From positions 122,700-186,699 of the forward strand of contig JAGXRF010000082.1 of NCBI GenBank assembly GCA_018335925.1: a DNA stretch of 64,000 nt, given 5' to 3'. Source of the stretch: Flavobacteriales bacterium (GTDB taxonomy: Bacteria; Bacteroidota; Bacteroidia; Flavobacteriales; Flavobacteriaceae). Under the pieces are notes generated by a model. It was not told where the DNA came from and searched no databases. It saw only the letters and a program-made list of their open reading frames with translations. The position numbers and the translations under genes are program-made. This document shows positions 43,608-53,758 of this stretch, piece after piece (the first letter of the stretch is position 1; each line of letters begins with the position of its first letter).

Positions 43608-43615
43608 TATATTTG
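43608..43615 (+). promoter_or_regulatory. Possible -7 box for the polysaccharide operon
   Basis: TATATTTG fits TAnnTTTG, 17 bases before the ATG of the first glycosyltransferase at 43633. No clear -33 element. Confidence 0.35.
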
Positions 43616-43632
43616 CCAAGTAAGAGAAATTT

Positions 43633-44733
43633 ATGAAGGTTGCTATCTTAGGAACTCGTGGTATTCCGAATCATTATGGAGGTTTTGAACAATTTGCCGA
43701 ATACTTTTCGGTGTACATGGTTCAAAAAGGACATGAAGTATATTGTTACAATTCGCACAATCATCCACACCAAGAAAAGACTTTTCAGGGAGTTCATATA
43801 TTACATCAACACGATCCGGAATATAAGTATGGCACTTTTGGCCAGTTTATTTATGATTATAACTGTATTTTAGATGCTCGTCAGAGAAACTTTGACGTGA
43901 TTTTACAACTCGGATATACCAGCAATTCTATTTGGTTCTTTTTATTACCTAAAAAATCGGTTATCGTAACTAACATGGATGGTATTGAATGGAAACGCTC
44001 TAAATACAACCGTGCAGTACAACAATTTTTACGTTTTGCAGAACGATTGGCTGCAGTAACCAGCGATCATTTGGTAGCAGACTCTTTAGGAATACAATCC
44101 TTTTTAAAAAAGCGATACGGAAAAGATTCTACTTACATAGCTTACGGAGCACATCCTTTTAACCAACCAGATGTTTCTGTTGTACAAAAATACCAAGTAC
44201 AACCCAACCAATACCACATGTTGATGGCTCGTTTTGAACCGGAAAACAATTTGGAAATGGTATTAGATGGGGTGGTATTAAGCGGTCAAAACACCCCTAT
44301 TTTAGTGATTGGAAAACACGAAACCAAATATGGAACTTACTTAAAAAATAAGTATAAAAATCATACCCACATCCGTTTTTTAGGAGCAATTTATCAAATA
44401 AACGACCTAAATAATCTAAGATATTTTTGTCATTTTTACTTTCATGGACATTCGGTGGGTGGTACCAATCCATCTTTGTTAGAAGCCATGGCATCTCAAG
44501 CATTTATCTTGGCACATTGCAATGATTTTAATAAGGGGATTTTAAAAGAAAACGCCTTTTATTTTAAAAATGCCCAAGAAGTGAAAAATTTACTTCTAAC
44601 TGTGCAAAAAAATTCTAACTTGCAGTTTGTAACAAATAACTTTCAAACGATTGAGAGAGAGTTTAACTGGAACCACATTAATGAACAATATTTACAGTTA
44701 TTGGAACAGTGTTTGGAGCGATATCCAAAATAA
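43633..44733 (+). CDS. Glycosyltransferase with DUF1972 domain (rhamnosyltransferase-like)
   Basis: A 366-aa GT-B glycosyltransferase. The N-terminal DUF1972 domain (VAILGTRGIPNHYGGFEQFAEYFS, ~3-185) includes VTNMDGIEWKRSKYN. The C-terminal GT1-like half has LMARFEPENNLEMVLDG and GHSVGGTNPSLLEAMA. Members transfer rhamnose or similar sugars to surface polysaccharide intermediates in the cytosol. It is the first gene of the surface-polysaccharide cluster; its 3' end overlaps the next gene by about 50 bases. Confidence 0.88.
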   Translation: MKVAILGTRGIPNHYGGFEQFAEYFSVYMVQKGHEVYCYNSHNHPHQEKTFQGVHILHQHDPEYKYGTFGQFIYDYNCILDARQRNFDVILQLGYTSNSIWFFLLPKKSVIVTNMDGIEWKRSKYNRAVQQFLRFAERLAAVTSDHLVADSLGIQSFLKKRYGKDSTYIAYGAHPFNQPDVSVVQKYQVQPNQYHMLMARFEPENNLEMVLDGVVLSGQNTPILVIGKHETKYGTYLKNKYKNHTHIRFLGAIYQINDLNNLRYFCHFYFHGHSVGGTNPSLLEAMASQAFILAHCNDFNKGILKENAFYFKNAQEVKNLLLTVQKNSNLQFVTNNFQTIEREFNWNHINEQYLQLLEQCLERYPK

Positions 44734-46003
44734 CCAAAAGCAACATTTTGCTTTTATTCCAATTACTTTATATGTTATTACCATCCCTTTATCTTTAGGA
44801 ATCAATAACTTGATGTTATTGCTTTTGGTAGCTACTACATTATTATCCTATAAAAAATGGCAAGTAGGAAGTCACATAGTTTATTATCTGTTTGCGGCTC
44901 TATTTATACTTTCTGCTATAAGTTATTTTTGGAGCGTAGACCCTGAAAGAACGTTAAAAACGATCCCTAGAAACATTTATTGGGTGCTTTTGCCAATACT
45001 TTTTGTGTTTTTACCAGTTTTTACCAAAGAAATCAAACAAGCTGTTTTAAAATATTACAGCTATAGTATGGTAGGATATGGTACTTTTTATGTAGTAAAA
45101 GCAATTTTTAGATTTATTCAAACCGGCAATAAAGAAGTCTTTTTTTACCATGAATTGGTTACCAAAGAGGTCAATGCCATTCATGTTTCGGTTTATTTTG
45201 CCTTGGCATTTTTTTATTTTTATAATCTTTCCGTAAAAAAAACCATTCATTGGTTTTCTGCAGCTTTTTTAGCAATTTTATTGTTTTTACTGTCTTCTAA
45301 ACTGATTATAGTAGTTTTTGTTTTGTTGTTTTTGGTGAACTATTTTTTCTTTACCAAAAGTGCCCAAAAACTTCGCATGCGAAACTTGATGATATTTGTT
45401 TTGTTGGTTGGAAGCATATTGTTTTTTGGTAAAATTAAAGAGCGATTTGCGGTGGAATTGCAAGCAAATAATGAAAAAAGTATCAGTCATACCGTATTAG
45501 AAATGCAAAACCAAGGAATTCATATCGTTAGTGTATATGAAGCTTGGAACCAAGAGAAATTTTCTCCAAACGATTTTTTCCCAGGAACTGCATTTAGAGT
45601 TTACCAAGCCAGAATGTTAAAAGAATTATTAGAAGAAGAATCACCTTGGCTCACCGGATATGGATTGGAAGGATCGTATAAAAAACTGGAAGAAAAAGCT
45701 ATTAAGTACAATGTTTTTTTGGGGAACGAAAACTCAGAGGGCTACCAAAAAAAGAATTTTCACAACCAGTATTTACAACTTTTAGCCGATTTAGGAATAT
45801 TCGGACTCTTGTTATTAGTTTTTATATTAGTCATTTTGGTTAAAAATGCGTTTTCTTTAAAAGATTTTGTGCCAATTGCTTTCACCATCCTAATGATAAG
45901 TTTATTTTTGACAGAATCCTTTTTATGGAGACAACGAGGCATCGTATTTTTTACCATATTCACCTTAATGATGCTTCCGAAAGTAACAAAACAACAACAA
46001 TGA
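44681..46003 (+). CDS. O-antigen ligase/polymerase-like membrane protein
   Basis: A 440-aa polytopic membrane protein with about ten helices and a large extracytoplasmic loop (~250-350, [15 protein letters not shown] to [12 protein letters not shown]), which is the Wzy_C/O-antigen ligase layout. It could polymerise or ligate the polysaccharide made by this cluster. ATG 44681 ([10 protein letters not shown]) is preferred; it overlaps the preceding gene by 53 bases. Its stop overlaps the uxs start in ATGA. Confidence 0.8.
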   Translation: MNNIYSYWNSVWSDIQNNQKQHFAFIPITLYVITIPLSLGINNLMLLLLVATTLLSYKKWQVGSHIVYYLFAALFILSAISYFWSVDPERTLKTIPRNIYWVLLPILFVFLPVFTKEIKQAVLKYYSYSMVGYGTFYVVKAIFRFIQTGNKEVFFYHELVTKEVNAIHVSVYFALAFFYFYNLSVKKTIHWFSAAFLAILLFLLSSKLIIVVFVLLFLVNYFFFTKSAQKLRMRNLMIFVLLVGSILFFGKIKERFAVELQANNEKSISHTVLEMQNQGIHIVSVYEAWNQEKFSPNDFFPGTAFRVYQARMLKELLEEESPWLTGYGLEGSYKKLEEKAIKYNVFLGNENSEGYQKKNFHNQYLQLLADLGIFGLLLLVFILVILVKNAFSLKDFVPIAFTILMISLFLTESFLWRQRGIVFFTIFTLMMLPKVTKQQQ

Positions 46004-46983
46004 AAAGAATTTTAATAATCGGAGCAGCCGGCTTTTTAGGCTCTCATTTGTGCGATAGATTTATAGCAGAAGGATATGAAGTGGTTGGAATGGACAACCT
46101 TATTACAGGTGATTTGAAAAATATCGAGCATTTATTTAAAGATGCTCGTTTTGAATTTTACCACCACGATGTAACCAAGTTTGTGCATGTACCCGGAAAA
46201 TTAGATTACATCTTGCATTTTGCCTCTCCGGCAAGCCCGATTGATTATTTAAAAATTCCCATCCAAACTTTAAAGGTAGGAGCCATGGGAACCCATAATT
46301 TGTTGGGATTGGCTCGTGTAAAAGGGGCAAGAATTTTAATTGCTTCTACTTCCGAAATTTATGGAGATCCATTAGTACACCCGCAAACCGAAGATTATTA
46401 CGGAAACGTAAATACCATTGGACCACGTGGTGTTTATGACGAAGCCAAGCGTTACCAAGAAGCCATTACTATGGCCTACCATACTTTTCATGGTTTAGAA
46501 ACCAGAATCGTTAGAATTTTTAATACCTATGGTCCAAGAATGCGATTGAATGACGGAAGAGTAATTCCGGCATTTATTGGCCAAGCATTACGTGGAGAAG
46601 ATTTAACGGTTTTTGGAGATGGTTCTCAAACACGCTCTTTTTGTTATGTGGACGATCAAGTAGACGGCATTTTCCGATTGTTACATTCGGATTATCATTT
46701 ACCGGTTAACATTGGAAATCCGGATGAAATCACCATTCGTGATTTTGCAGAAGAAATCATCAAACTTACCGGAACGCAACAAAAAGTTGTTTACCATCCG
46801 TTGCCAATAAACGATCCGTTGCAACGTCAGCCGGATATTACCAAAGCGAGAGAAATATTAGGTTGGGAGCCAAAAGTTGGCAGAGCAGAAGGTATGAAAA
46901 TTACCTATGATTATTTCAAATCGTTGTCACCGGAAGAGTTAGCCAAAGAAGAACACAAGGATTTTTCTAATTTTATTAGATAG
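46000..46983 (+). CDS. UDP-glucuronate decarboxylase (UDP-xylose synthase)
   Basis: A 327-aa extended short-chain dehydrogenase. The NAD-binding fold starts [15 protein letters not shown]. The catalytic S/T-E motif is [10 protein letters not shown] and the YxxxK pair is YDEAKR. The substrate loops [39 protein letters not shown] are those of UDP-glucuronate decarboxylases (UXS). It would supply UDP-xylose to the polysaccharide cluster. ATG 46000 overlaps the stop of the O-antigen-ligase-like gene; the frame is open upstream, but that part lies inside the neighbour. Confidence 0.9.
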   Translation: MKRILIIGAAGFLGSHLCDRFIAEGYEVVGMDNLITGDLKNIEHLFKDARFEFYHHDVTKFVHVPGKLDYILHFASPASPIDYLKIPIQTLKVGAMGTHNLLGLARVKGARILIASTSEIYGDPLVHPQTEDYYGNVNTIGPRGVYDEAKRYQEAITMAYHTFHGLETRIVRIFNTYGPRMRLNDGRVIPAFIGQALRGEDLTVFGDGSQTRSFCYVDDQVDGIFRLLHSDYHLPVNIGNPDEITIRDFAEEIIKLTGTQQKVVYHPLPINDPLQRQPDITKAREILGWEPKVGRAEGMKITYDYFKSLSPEELAKEEHKDFSNFIR

Positions 46984-46993
46984 AAAGTCAAAT

Positions 46994-48361
46994 ATGACGC
47001 AGCAGTCAAAAGGAAGATATTCTAAATACATTCGACCCATAGGAGTGGTTATCGATTTAATACTCTTGAATTTCTGGAGCTATTTTTTCTTAGATAACAT
47101 GGGGTTGAATTGCTTACATTTTGGTATTTACCAAACGGTAGCTTGGATTATATTATCTTTTTTGGTTGGTTTTTATCAAATTTATCGGTTTACCACTCCT
47201 GTAGAAATTTTAACCAAAATACTCAAGCAAATCAGCATCTTTTCGTTGTTGGTAATTGCTTATTTTCCGTTTGCTAGAGAGTTTCAATTCCACCCTAAAG
47301 AAGTTGCGGTTTACATTACAGTAGTTTTTATCAGTGTGGTTTTGATGAAGTATTTCTTCTTTATCTACCTTAAAAAGTATCGTTTAGCTACTGGTAATAA
47401 TTTTAGAAATACGGTAATTATTGGATATACAGAAGAAGCAAAAAAGCTAAAACGTGTATTTGACTCACGTCCTGATTATGGTTATCGATTTTTTGGCTAT
47501 TTCTCCGATAAAAAAACCGGACCAGAAATTATTGGAAAAACAGAAGAGGCACCCGCTTTTATTTTAGATAATAAAATAGATGAAATTTATTGTTCGTTAA
47601 ACGAATTAAAAACCAATCAAATGAAAGATTTGGTAGATTTTGTGGATGAAAATAACTTGCAAATCAAGTTTATTCCCGACTCTAACCAAATTCTTTCTAA
47701 AAACTTAAAAATAGATTATTACGAGTTTTTCCCGGTTTTATCTTTCCAAAAAACACAGCTGCACGACCCAGTTATCAAAGTTTTAAAACGAGCTTTTGAT
47801 ATTTTTTTCTCTTTAATTGTTATTGTATTTATTTTATCTTGGTTAACTCCGCTACTCACCATTTTAATCATGTTAGAATCCAGAGGTCCGGCTATTTTTA
47901 AACAAGGCAGACCCGGATTAGATGAAAAAGAGTTTTTCTGTTATAAGTTTCGATCGATGCGATTGAATCATACCACCGAAAGAGAAGCTTCAAAAAATGA
48001 CCCTAGAGTAACCAGAATAGGAAGATTTTTACGCAAAACAAGTTTAGATGAAATGCCACAATTTTATAATGTTTTGCTAGGAGATATGAGTGTGGTAGGT
48101 CCGAGACCTCATTTGTGGTCGCAAAACAAAAACTATGCAACACGAATCAAAAAATACATGGTTCGTCACTACGTAAAACCCGGAATTACCGGATTGGCAC
48201 AAGTAAAAGGCTACAGAGGTGAAATTGAAACCGATGAAGACATGGTAAATCGCATCAAGTACGATGTGTTTTACATCGAAAACTGGTCTTTTGTGTTAGA
48301 CATTAAAATTATCATTCAAACGGTGGTGAATATTTTTAAAGGAGAAGAAAAAGCATACTAA
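46994..48361 (+). CDS. Undecaprenyl-phosphate sugar-phosphate transferase (WcaJ-like)
   Basis: A 455-aa polyprenyl-phosphate hexose-1-phosphate transferase that starts repeat-unit synthesis on the lipid carrier. It has about four membrane helices (~12-135), a Rossmann-like cytosolic domain (~140-255), a fifth hydrophobic re-entrant helix (~265-295) and the catalytic tail. The tail carries FCYKFRSM, IGRFLRKTSLDEMPQFYNVLLGDMSVVGPRPH and VKPGITGLAQVKGYRG. It begins 10 bases after uxs, and the next gene starts on the base after its stop. Confidence 0.93.
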   Translation: MTQQSKGRYSKYIRPIGVVIDLILLNFWSYFFLDNMGLNCLHFGIYQTVAWIILSFLVGFYQIYRFTTPVEILTKILKQISIFSLLVIAYFPFAREFQFHPKEVAVYITVVFISVVLMKYFFFIYLKKYRLATGNNFRNTVIIGYTEEAKKLKRVFDSRPDYGYRFFGYFSDKKTGPEIIGKTEEAPAFILDNKIDEIYCSLNELKTNQMKDLVDFVDENNLQIKFIPDSNQILSKNLKIDYYEFFPVLSFQKTQLHDPVIKVLKRAFDIFFSLIVIVFILSWLTPLLTILIMLESRGPAIFKQGRPGLDEKEFFCYKFRSMRLNHTTEREASKNDPRVTRIGRFLRKTSLDEMPQFYNVLLGDMSVVGPRPHLWSQNKNYATRIKKYMVRHYVKPGITGLAQVKGYRGEIETDEDMVNRIKYDVFYIENWSFVLDIKIIIQTVVNIFKGEEKAY

Positions 48362-49114
48362 ATGAACGATTTGGTCAGCATCGTTACTCCTGTTTTTAAT
48401 GCAGCAGATTTTTTAGAACAAACCATTGCTTCTGTTCAAAGCCAAACCCATGTAAATTGGGAGTGGATTTTGATAGACGATGCTTCTTCTGACCAGTCTG
48501 TTACTATTATCCAAGCACATCAAAAAAAAGATCCTCGCATTCATTTGATTACTTTAAAAGCAAATGTTGGTTCTGCTCAAACCAGGAATTTAGGTATTGA
48601 AAAAGCCTCCGGAAAATACCTTACTTTTTTGGATGCAGACGATTTATGGTTGCCACATTTTATCCAAACTTCTATCCAAACAATTCAGCAAACAAACATT
48701 CCGTTTGTGTTTGCCTCCTATCATCGTTTAAACGAACAATTAGAGCCACTATATTCCGATTTTATTGTTCCAAACAAAGTAACCTATACCGACATTTTAA
48801 AATCAAATAGCATTAGTTGTTTAACAGCATTTGTAGATGTACAAACTTTAGGGAAAAAGTTTATGCCTAATGTTCGCAAACGACAGGATATGGGATTATG
48901 GCTGCAATATTTAAAAGAAATTCCCTACGCTTATGGTATTGCAGAAGTTTTGGCAATTTATCGAATTAGAAAAAACTCTCTTTCACGAAACAAAAAAGCT
49001 TTGCTTGCTTCGCAATGGTATTATTACCGAAAAGTAGAAAAACTATCCTTTTTAGCAAGTGCCTATTACATGACACATTGGATGGTGCGTGGTTTTTTAA
49101 AGTACCGAAACTAA
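48362..49114 (+). CDS. Family 2 glycosyltransferase
   Basis: A 250-aa GT-A glycosyltransferase. Motifs are VSIVTPVFNAADFLEQTI at the N terminus, LIDDASSDQS and the metal-binding LDADDLWLP. The C terminus has the RIRKNSLSRNK block. It adds one sugar to the lipid-linked repeat unit; donor and acceptor unknown. It starts immediately after the priming transferase, and its 3' end overlaps the convergent CapK-like gene by 18 bases. Confidence 0.93.
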   Translation: MNDLVSIVTPVFNAADFLEQTIASVQSQTHVNWEWILIDDASSDQSVTIIQAHQKKDPRIHLITLKANVGSAQTRNLGIEKASGKYLTFLDADDLWLPHFIQTSIQTIQQTNIPFVFASYHRLNEQLEPLYSDFIVPNKVTYTDILKSNSISCLTAFVDVQTLGKKFMPNVRKRQDMGLWLQYLKEIPYAYGIAEVLAIYRIRKNSLSRNKKALLASQWYYYRKVEKLSFLASAYYMTHWMVRGFLKYRN

Positions 49115-50398
49115 ATTGGTAAACTGCTTCAATTTACCCGAAGCACTTCTGCTAATATATCCAACTCTCTCTAAAACTACTTCCAAACCAGGCTCTAAAT
49201 AAGTTGCCATTAACTGATGAATTTCTTTTATTTTATCCTCTTCCAATTCGCAATCGCTTACATATTGAATTTTAAATAAAGTTTGTTTTTCTTGGAAGAT
49301 AACAAATTCCTTTACCGGACTTCGGTCAGAAATAATGCCTTTGGTAACATAATAAAAAGTAAGTCCGGGTATTTTTTTTCCACTTGGCAAAACTGCCATA
49401 TCATTGGTCCTGCCCACCAATTGTTGAATGCCATTACCTTCGGTATTTAAAACAGCGATGTCTCCAATTTCATAACGAATCATCGGATGGGCATGGTTAT
49501 ACAAGGAAGTTACCAAAACCCTGCCTTCTACCCCTGCTTTTACTGCTTGGTTGTTTTCATCAACTACTTCTACGAATAAAGTGTTGGTATTGATTGCTAA
49601 CGAAATTTTTGGTTGGGCCATTGCAATAATCCCTAATTCTGATGCCCCGTATTCATTAATTACAGGTACTCCAAATGCTTGCTGCATCGTGATTTGATCT
49701 TCCGGGAATAGCATTTCGGAAGTTGTAAAAACCGCTTTTAGTGTAGGGCAAACTTCCTTTAAAACTAGTTGCTTTTTTTGTAAAAAATGTGCAAAAACCA
49801 ATATAGAATTGGTATAGCCGTTGAGGTACACAAATTTTTTTTTACGGAAGGTTTTTAAGTATTTTTCCAAAACAACATCCGACAAGTCAAATACCGGAAA
49901 ACGATATCTGTTGGCTAATAAATCTTTTAATTTTTCTTTTTGGAATCCAAAAAAATCAAGCGGAATTCCGTAAAAACGAGCTTGTAAATCGCGATCAAAA
50001 TCAATTCCATGAGCCCCAAATAAATGCATGGTATTGGCCCAAGTCATGGCATGCGAAAATTTGTCAATTGCAAAAACAAAAGGAGTTCCGCTAGAACCAG
50101 AAGTTTTGTTTATGTAGCAATTTTTTAATGTAAAACCTCTGCTTAATCTTTTTTCCAAAGGTTGTTGTAAGTGTGCTTTGGTGAGTATTGGAATTTGGCT
50201 CCATTCCTTAGGAAATGCACCTATATGTTTTTGGTAAAAGGGATTGTTTTCCCAGTGAAATTGCACCATTTCCATTCGCTTTTTTTCTAACCAAACAGCT
50301 TTTTCTTTTAAGGAAAAAGACAAAATTTCCTCCAACTCACCTTTGGCTTTTTGGATAGGAAATCCTTGTAATTGTAGGGATAATTCGAATGTTTTCAA
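49097..50398 (-). CDS. CapK-like adenylate-forming ligase (PaaK/CapK family)
   Basis: A 433-aa member of the phenylacetate-CoA-ligase/CapK branch of AMP-forming enzymes. The phosphate-binding loop is NKTSGSSGTPFVF, with NEYGASELGIIA and the SLYNHAHPMIRYEIGDIA motif. Members in capsule clusters are thought to activate a carboxylate for decorating polysaccharide. It closes the surface-polysaccharide cluster but runs opposite to it, overlapping the GT2 gene by 18 bases at the 3' ends. Confidence 0.87.
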   Translation of the reverse strand: MKTFELSLQLQGFPIQKAKGELEEILSFSLKEKAVWLEKKRMEMVQFHWENNPFYQKHIGAFPKEWSQIPILTKAHLQQPLEKRLSRGFTLKNCYINKTSGSSGTPFVFAIDKFSHAMTWANTMHLFGAHGIDFDRDLQARFYGIPLDFFGFQKEKLKDLLANRYRFPVFDLSDVVLEKYLKTFRKKKFVYLNGYTNSILVFAHFLQKKQLVLKEVCPTLKAVFTTSEMLFPEDQITMQQAFGVPVINEYGASELGIIAMAQPKISLAINTNTLFVEVVDENNQAVKAGVEGRVLVTSLYNHAHPMIRYEIGDIAVLNTEGNGIQQLVGRTNDMAVLPSGKKIPGLTFYYVTKGIISDRSPVKEFVIFQEKQTLFKIQYVSDCELEEDKIKEIHQLMATYLEPGLEVVLERVGYISRSASGKLKQFTNLVSVL

Positions 50399-50455
50399 TC
50401 CTAAAAATTTCTACCAAAAGTAACTAAATTGACCTTTACATCGGTTGAAATAAGT

Positions 50456-50463
50456 TATTTTTG
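50456..50463 (+). promoter_or_regulatory. Possible -7 box for purD
   Basis: TATTTTTG fits TAnnTTTG, 16 bases before the ATG at 50480. A TTG at 50429-50431 lies 24 bases upstream, slightly longer than the usual spacer. Confidence 0.35.
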
Positions 50464-50479
50464 CACCAAAACAACACAC

Positions 50480-51754
50480 ATGCATATTTTAATTTTAGGT
50501 TCAGGAGGTCGGGAACATGCCTTGGCATGGAAGATTTCGCATAGCCAGTATTGTACCAAACTTTTTGTAGCTCCAGGTAATGCAGGAACAGTACAGGTTG
50601 CTACCAACATTGCATTACAACCAACCGATTTTACAGCTGTGAAACAGTTGGTGATGCAAGAAAACATCCAAATGGTAGTGGTAGGTCCGGAAGATCCATT
50701 GGTAGCCGGAATTTACGACTTTTTTCAACAAGATGAGGCACTTCAACATGTGATGGTAATCGGACCATCTAAAGAAGCAGCCCAATTGGAGGGAAGTAAA
50801 GATTTTGCAAAAGCATTTATGGCAAAATACCAAATTCCGACTGCAAAATACCAAACTTTTACAGCAGAAAACTTAAATAAAGGTTTTGAATTTTTAGAGA
50901 GCCTAACCCCTCCATATGTATTAAAAGCCGATGGTTTGGCAGCCGGAAAAGGGGTGCTGATTTTATCAGATTTAGAAGATGCCAAAAAAGAATTGCAACA
51001 AATGTTGGTGGATGCCAAATTCGGTAAAGCAAGCAGTAAAGTGGTGATTGAAGAGTTTTTGAGCGGTATAGAAATGAGTTGTTTTGTTTTAACCGATGGA
51101 AAATCGTACCAAATATTACCCTCTGCCAAAGATTACAAGCGAATTGGAGAACAAGACACCGGATTGAATACCGGTGGTATGGGAGCAGTTTCTCCGGTGC
51201 CTTTTGCCGATGCAGCTTTTATGCAAAAAGTAGAAGAACGTATTGTACAACCTACCATTTTTGGCTTGCAACAAGAACACATGGTGTACAAAGGATTTGT
51301 TTTTATTGGTTTGATTAAAGTTGGCAACGACCCTTATGTAATTGAATACAATGTGCGAATGGGAGATCCGGAAACCGAAGTGGTTATTCCAAGAGTGGAG
51401 TCGGATTTGGTAGAGCTATTTGAAAAAGTACACCACCAACAATTAAACGAAGTTAGTTTACAAGTTTCTGAAAAAACAGCTGTTACCATTATGGTTGTTT
51501 CTGGAGGCTATCCGGAAGCTTACGAGAAAAACAAAACGATTACCGGATTAGATACAGTAGAAAATAGTTTGGTGTTTCATGCAGGAACTGCATTAAAAAA
51601 CAACCAAGTGGTAACTAATGGAGGTAGGGTGTTGGCTTTTACTTCTTTTGGCAATTCGATTGAAGAAGCCAAAAACCAATCCTATCAAAACATTGCCAAA
51701 GTTCACTTTGACAATATGTATTACCGAAAAGATATCGGACTAGATTTGATGTAA
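50480..51754 (+). CDS. purD: Phosphoribosylamine-glycine ligase
   Basis: A 424-aa ATP-grasp enzyme, second step of purine synthesis. The N-terminal loop is ILGSGGREHALAWKI. ATP-grasp blocks are VLKADGLAAGKGVLI, EEFLSGIEMSCFVLTDG, GLNTGGMGAVSPVPFAD and EYNVRMGDPETEVV. ATG 50480 is preferred over TTG 50429, which lies in the promoter region. It has its own terminator 4 bases after the stop. Confidence 0.97.
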   Translation: MHILILGSGGREHALAWKISHSQYCTKLFVAPGNAGTVQVATNIALQPTDFTAVKQLVMQENIQMVVVGPEDPLVAGIYDFFQQDEALQHVMVIGPSKEAAQLEGSKDFAKAFMAKYQIPTAKYQTFTAENLNKGFEFLESLTPPYVLKADGLAAGKGVLILSDLEDAKKELQQMLVDAKFGKASSKVVIEEFLSGIEMSCFVLTDGKSYQILPSAKDYKRIGEQDTGLNTGGMGAVSPVPFADAAFMQKVEERIVQPTIFGLQQEHMVYKGFVFIGLIKVGNDPYVIEYNVRMGDPETEVVIPRVESDLVELFEKVHHQQLNEVSLQVSEKTAVTIMVVSGGYPEAYEKNKTITGLDTVENSLVFHAGTALKNNQVVTNGGRVLAFTSFGNSIEEAKNQSYQNIAKVHFDNMYYRKDIGLDLM

Positions 51755-51780
51755 AAAAGGCTCCGAATGGAGCCTTTTTA
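51755..51780. terminator. Bidirectional terminator after purD
   Basis: GGCTCC (51759-51764) pairs with GGAGCC (51769-51774) around GAAT, with an A-run before and a T-run after. It sits between convergent purD and the 76-aa membrane protein gene. Confidence 0.85.
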
Positions 51781-51787
51781 ATTAATT

Positions 51788-52018
51788 TTATTTTAAAAAC
51801 GAATGTGCAGTAGTGTCTTGGTTGTCTTCGTTATTGGCTTTTTGAACCAATATTTGTTTGTGCCAGTACACCAAATAGTAAGCACAAATTATAATAAAAA
51901 TCCAGCTAACGATATTTGCTCCCCACCATGAAGAAACTTCAAAATCACGAAGCAAGTCGTAAGGCATAAACAACAAATCAACAAATAAAGATTCGATTAA
52001 TTCAAAAAATGCTTTCAT
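51788..52018 (-). CDS. Small membrane protein, DUF6341-like
   Basis: A 76-aa protein with one clear membrane helix (IVSWIFIIICAYYLVYW, ~40-56), an amphipathic N-terminal half (MKAFFELIESLFVDLLFMPYDLLRDFE) and an acidic tail ending TAHSFLK. It resembles the small flavobacterial DUF6341 proteins found next to upp and DUF6427, as I recall. ATG 52018 fits the family; an upstream extension to 52102 would enter the next gene's leader. Function unknown. Confidence 0.65.
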   Translation of the reverse strand: MKAFFELIESLFVDLLFMPYDLLRDFEVSSWWGANIVSWIFIIICAYYLVYWHKQILVQKANNEDNQDTTAHSFLK

Positions 52019-52119
52019 AAGTGCAAAAGTTGGATAAATTGTTGGTAAAACTAAGCAACATTTTTCATGTATAAATGACTTCCTGTATCTTAGCGAACGC
52101 AAATCTATAAAAATATCCG

Positions 52120-53046
52120 ATGATTGCCAATTTCTTTAACAAAACCAATCCAATCAATTACATTATTTTGTTGTTGCTATTGCTGGTTTTGACTTTTTTG
52201 CATGGTTTTTTACATGCAACCTTGGCATGGTACCAAGTTTTGGGCCAGCAGTTATTGGTTTTTGTATTATTGTCTGTTTGTTTGATTTTGTTAGAGCAAT
52301 TATGCCAAAAAAAGGAGTTGACCAAAAACAATAGTTATGCTTTTTTGTTGGCTGTTTTGTATATTTTATTTATACCGGGAGTATTTACCAACATCACTTT
52401 AACGGCATCGGTTTTTATGGTGATGTTAGGAATTAGAAGGTTGATGGCCATTCAAGGAAGTAAACACATGCAAACTCGTTTGTTTGATGCATCGTTATTA
52501 ATTTTAACCGGAGCCTTGTTAGAGTTTTGGGCCATCATGTTTTTGGTGTTGGTTTTTTACAGCATTTTAGCATCTGGAGATTACAACCATCGCAATTGGA
52601 TCATTCCGATCATTGCAATGCTTACGGTAGGTGTTATGTATGTGTCTATTTGTGAATGGATTGGAATGGATTGGCAGGCTTGGATAACCAAACAAATGGA
52701 GTTTTCTATACAATGGAATATGCAGTTACAAGGAAACGAAGCTTTAGGTTTTTCGGTACTCATGGCCTTATTACTGCTAGGTACCGGTTATTTTTTAAGA
52801 ACTTTACCTAAAAAAGCCATCAACAAAAAAGAATCTTACATTAAGTTGAGTTGGGCTGCAGTAATCGGACTAGTTGTATTTTTAATTTCATTTCAAAAAA
52901 CTCCAGAACAGTTGTTATGGATGGTTTTTCCGGCAGCAATTTTATCGGCCAATTATTTAGAAAAAATAGAAGATAAAAGATTCCAAAATTTTTTACTTTG
53001 GGTAATTACACTAGCTTCTTTTGGTCTTTATTACATGCAATTATAG
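52120..53046 (+). CDS. Polytopic membrane protein, DUF6427-like
   Basis: A 308-aa membrane protein with about nine to ten helices. The conserved flavobacterial start is MIANFFNKTNPINYIILLLLLL. Its position between the DUF6341-like gene and upp matches the DUF6427 family as I recall it. It has no enzyme motif. The 3' end overlaps the convergent upp gene by 6 bases. Function unknown, perhaps envelope-related. Confidence 0.7.
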   Translation: MIANFFNKTNPINYIILLLLLLVLTFLHGFLHATLAWYQVLGQQLLVFVLLSVCLILLEQLCQKKELTKNNSYAFLLAVLYILFIPGVFTNITLTASVFMVMLGIRRLMAIQGSKHMQTRLFDASLLILTGALLEFWAIMFLVLVFYSILASGDYNHRNWIIPIIAMLTVGVMYVSICEWIGMDWQAWITKQMEFSIQWNMQLQGNEALGFSVLMALLLLGTGYFLRTLPKKAINKKESYIKLSWAAVIGLVVFLISFQKTPEQLLWMVFPAAILSANYLEKIEDKRFQNFLLWVITLASFGLYYMQL

Positions 53047-53709
53047 TTTGACACCGTAAGCCAAGTCACCGGCATCTCCCAATCCGGGCACAATGTATTG
53101 GTGTTCGTTCAAGCAATCGTCTACATCTGCCATCCATAAATGCACATGTTCAGGCAATTGTTGTTGTAAATAGGCAATTCCTTCGGGTGCAGCGACTACT
53201 ACTGCCAAGTGAATTTCTTTAGGTTGGTGCAAAGCTTGCAAGTGTTTAATAACTTCTACAATCGATTTTCCGGTAGCCAACATGGGATCCACAATCCACA
53301 AAATTTTGTCCTTTAAATCGGGTACTGCCATGTATTCTACTTTAATTTCAAAATGAAATTCGTCAGAGTGATCCCTGTAAGCCGAGATAAAACCGTGGTC
53401 GGAAGTATTTAAAAATGCAATAAATCCTTGATGCAATGCCAAACCGGCTCTTAAAATAGACAAAACCACCACATTGTCTTGCAAGTCGTGCGAAGCTTTT
53501 TGTCCCAACGGTGTAGTAACTGCAATAGGCTTGTAATCTAAATGCTTGCTCATTTCATAAGCCATCAAGCTGCCAATTTTTTCTAAATTTTTTCGAAATC
53601 TGCCTTTTTCCTTTTGAATTTCGATATCGCGAAGTTCATTTATAAAATGGGTCAGTAAACTTGGTTTTTCGTTGAGGTAATGTAAATGCATTGCAAAATT
53701 ATTTGCCAT
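53041..53709 (-). CDS. upp: Uracil phosphoribosyltransferase
   Basis: A 222-aa type I phosphoribosyltransferase that salvages uracil to UMP with PRPP. Motifs are VVVLSILRAGLALHQGF, the PRPP loop ILWIVDPMLATGKSIVEVI and the C-terminal GLGDAGDLAYG. The usual RxFGT ending of the family is replaced by LAYGVKL, as in several Bacteroidota sequences. It is divergent from the DUF4254 gene. Confidence 0.93.
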   Translation of the reverse strand: MANNFAMHLHYLNEKPSLLTHFINELRDIEIQKEKGRFRKNLEKIGSLMAYEMSKHLDYKPIAVTTPLGQKASHDLQDNVVVLSILRAGLALHQGFIAFLNTSDHGFISAYRDHSDEFHFEIKVEYMAVPDLKDKILWIVDPMLATGKSIVEVIKHLQALHQPKEIHLAVVVAAPEGIAYLQQQLPEHVHLWMADVDDCLNEHQYIVPGLGDAGDLAYGVKL

Positions 53710-53738
53710 AAAATTAGTTGTTTTTTGTAGGTTACAGT

Positions 53739-53758
53739 TAGCTTTTTTAAAAAAGCTA
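53739..53758. promoter_or_regulatory. Perfect 20-bp palindrome in the upp/DUF4254 divergent promoter
   Basis: TAGCTTTTTTAAAAAAGCTA lies between the two divergent starts. Its last two bases are the first two of a TATCTTTG -7-like box (53757-53764), so a protein bound here would cover the DUF4254 promoter. It could instead be a rigid A-tract element. Confidence 0.4.

Noticed and set aside
46428..46438. CCACGTGG inside the UDP-xylose synthase gene as a parS candidate
   Set aside because: The flanks do not match GTTnCACGTGnAAC, and the bases are explained by conserved coding sequence (GPRGVYDE).
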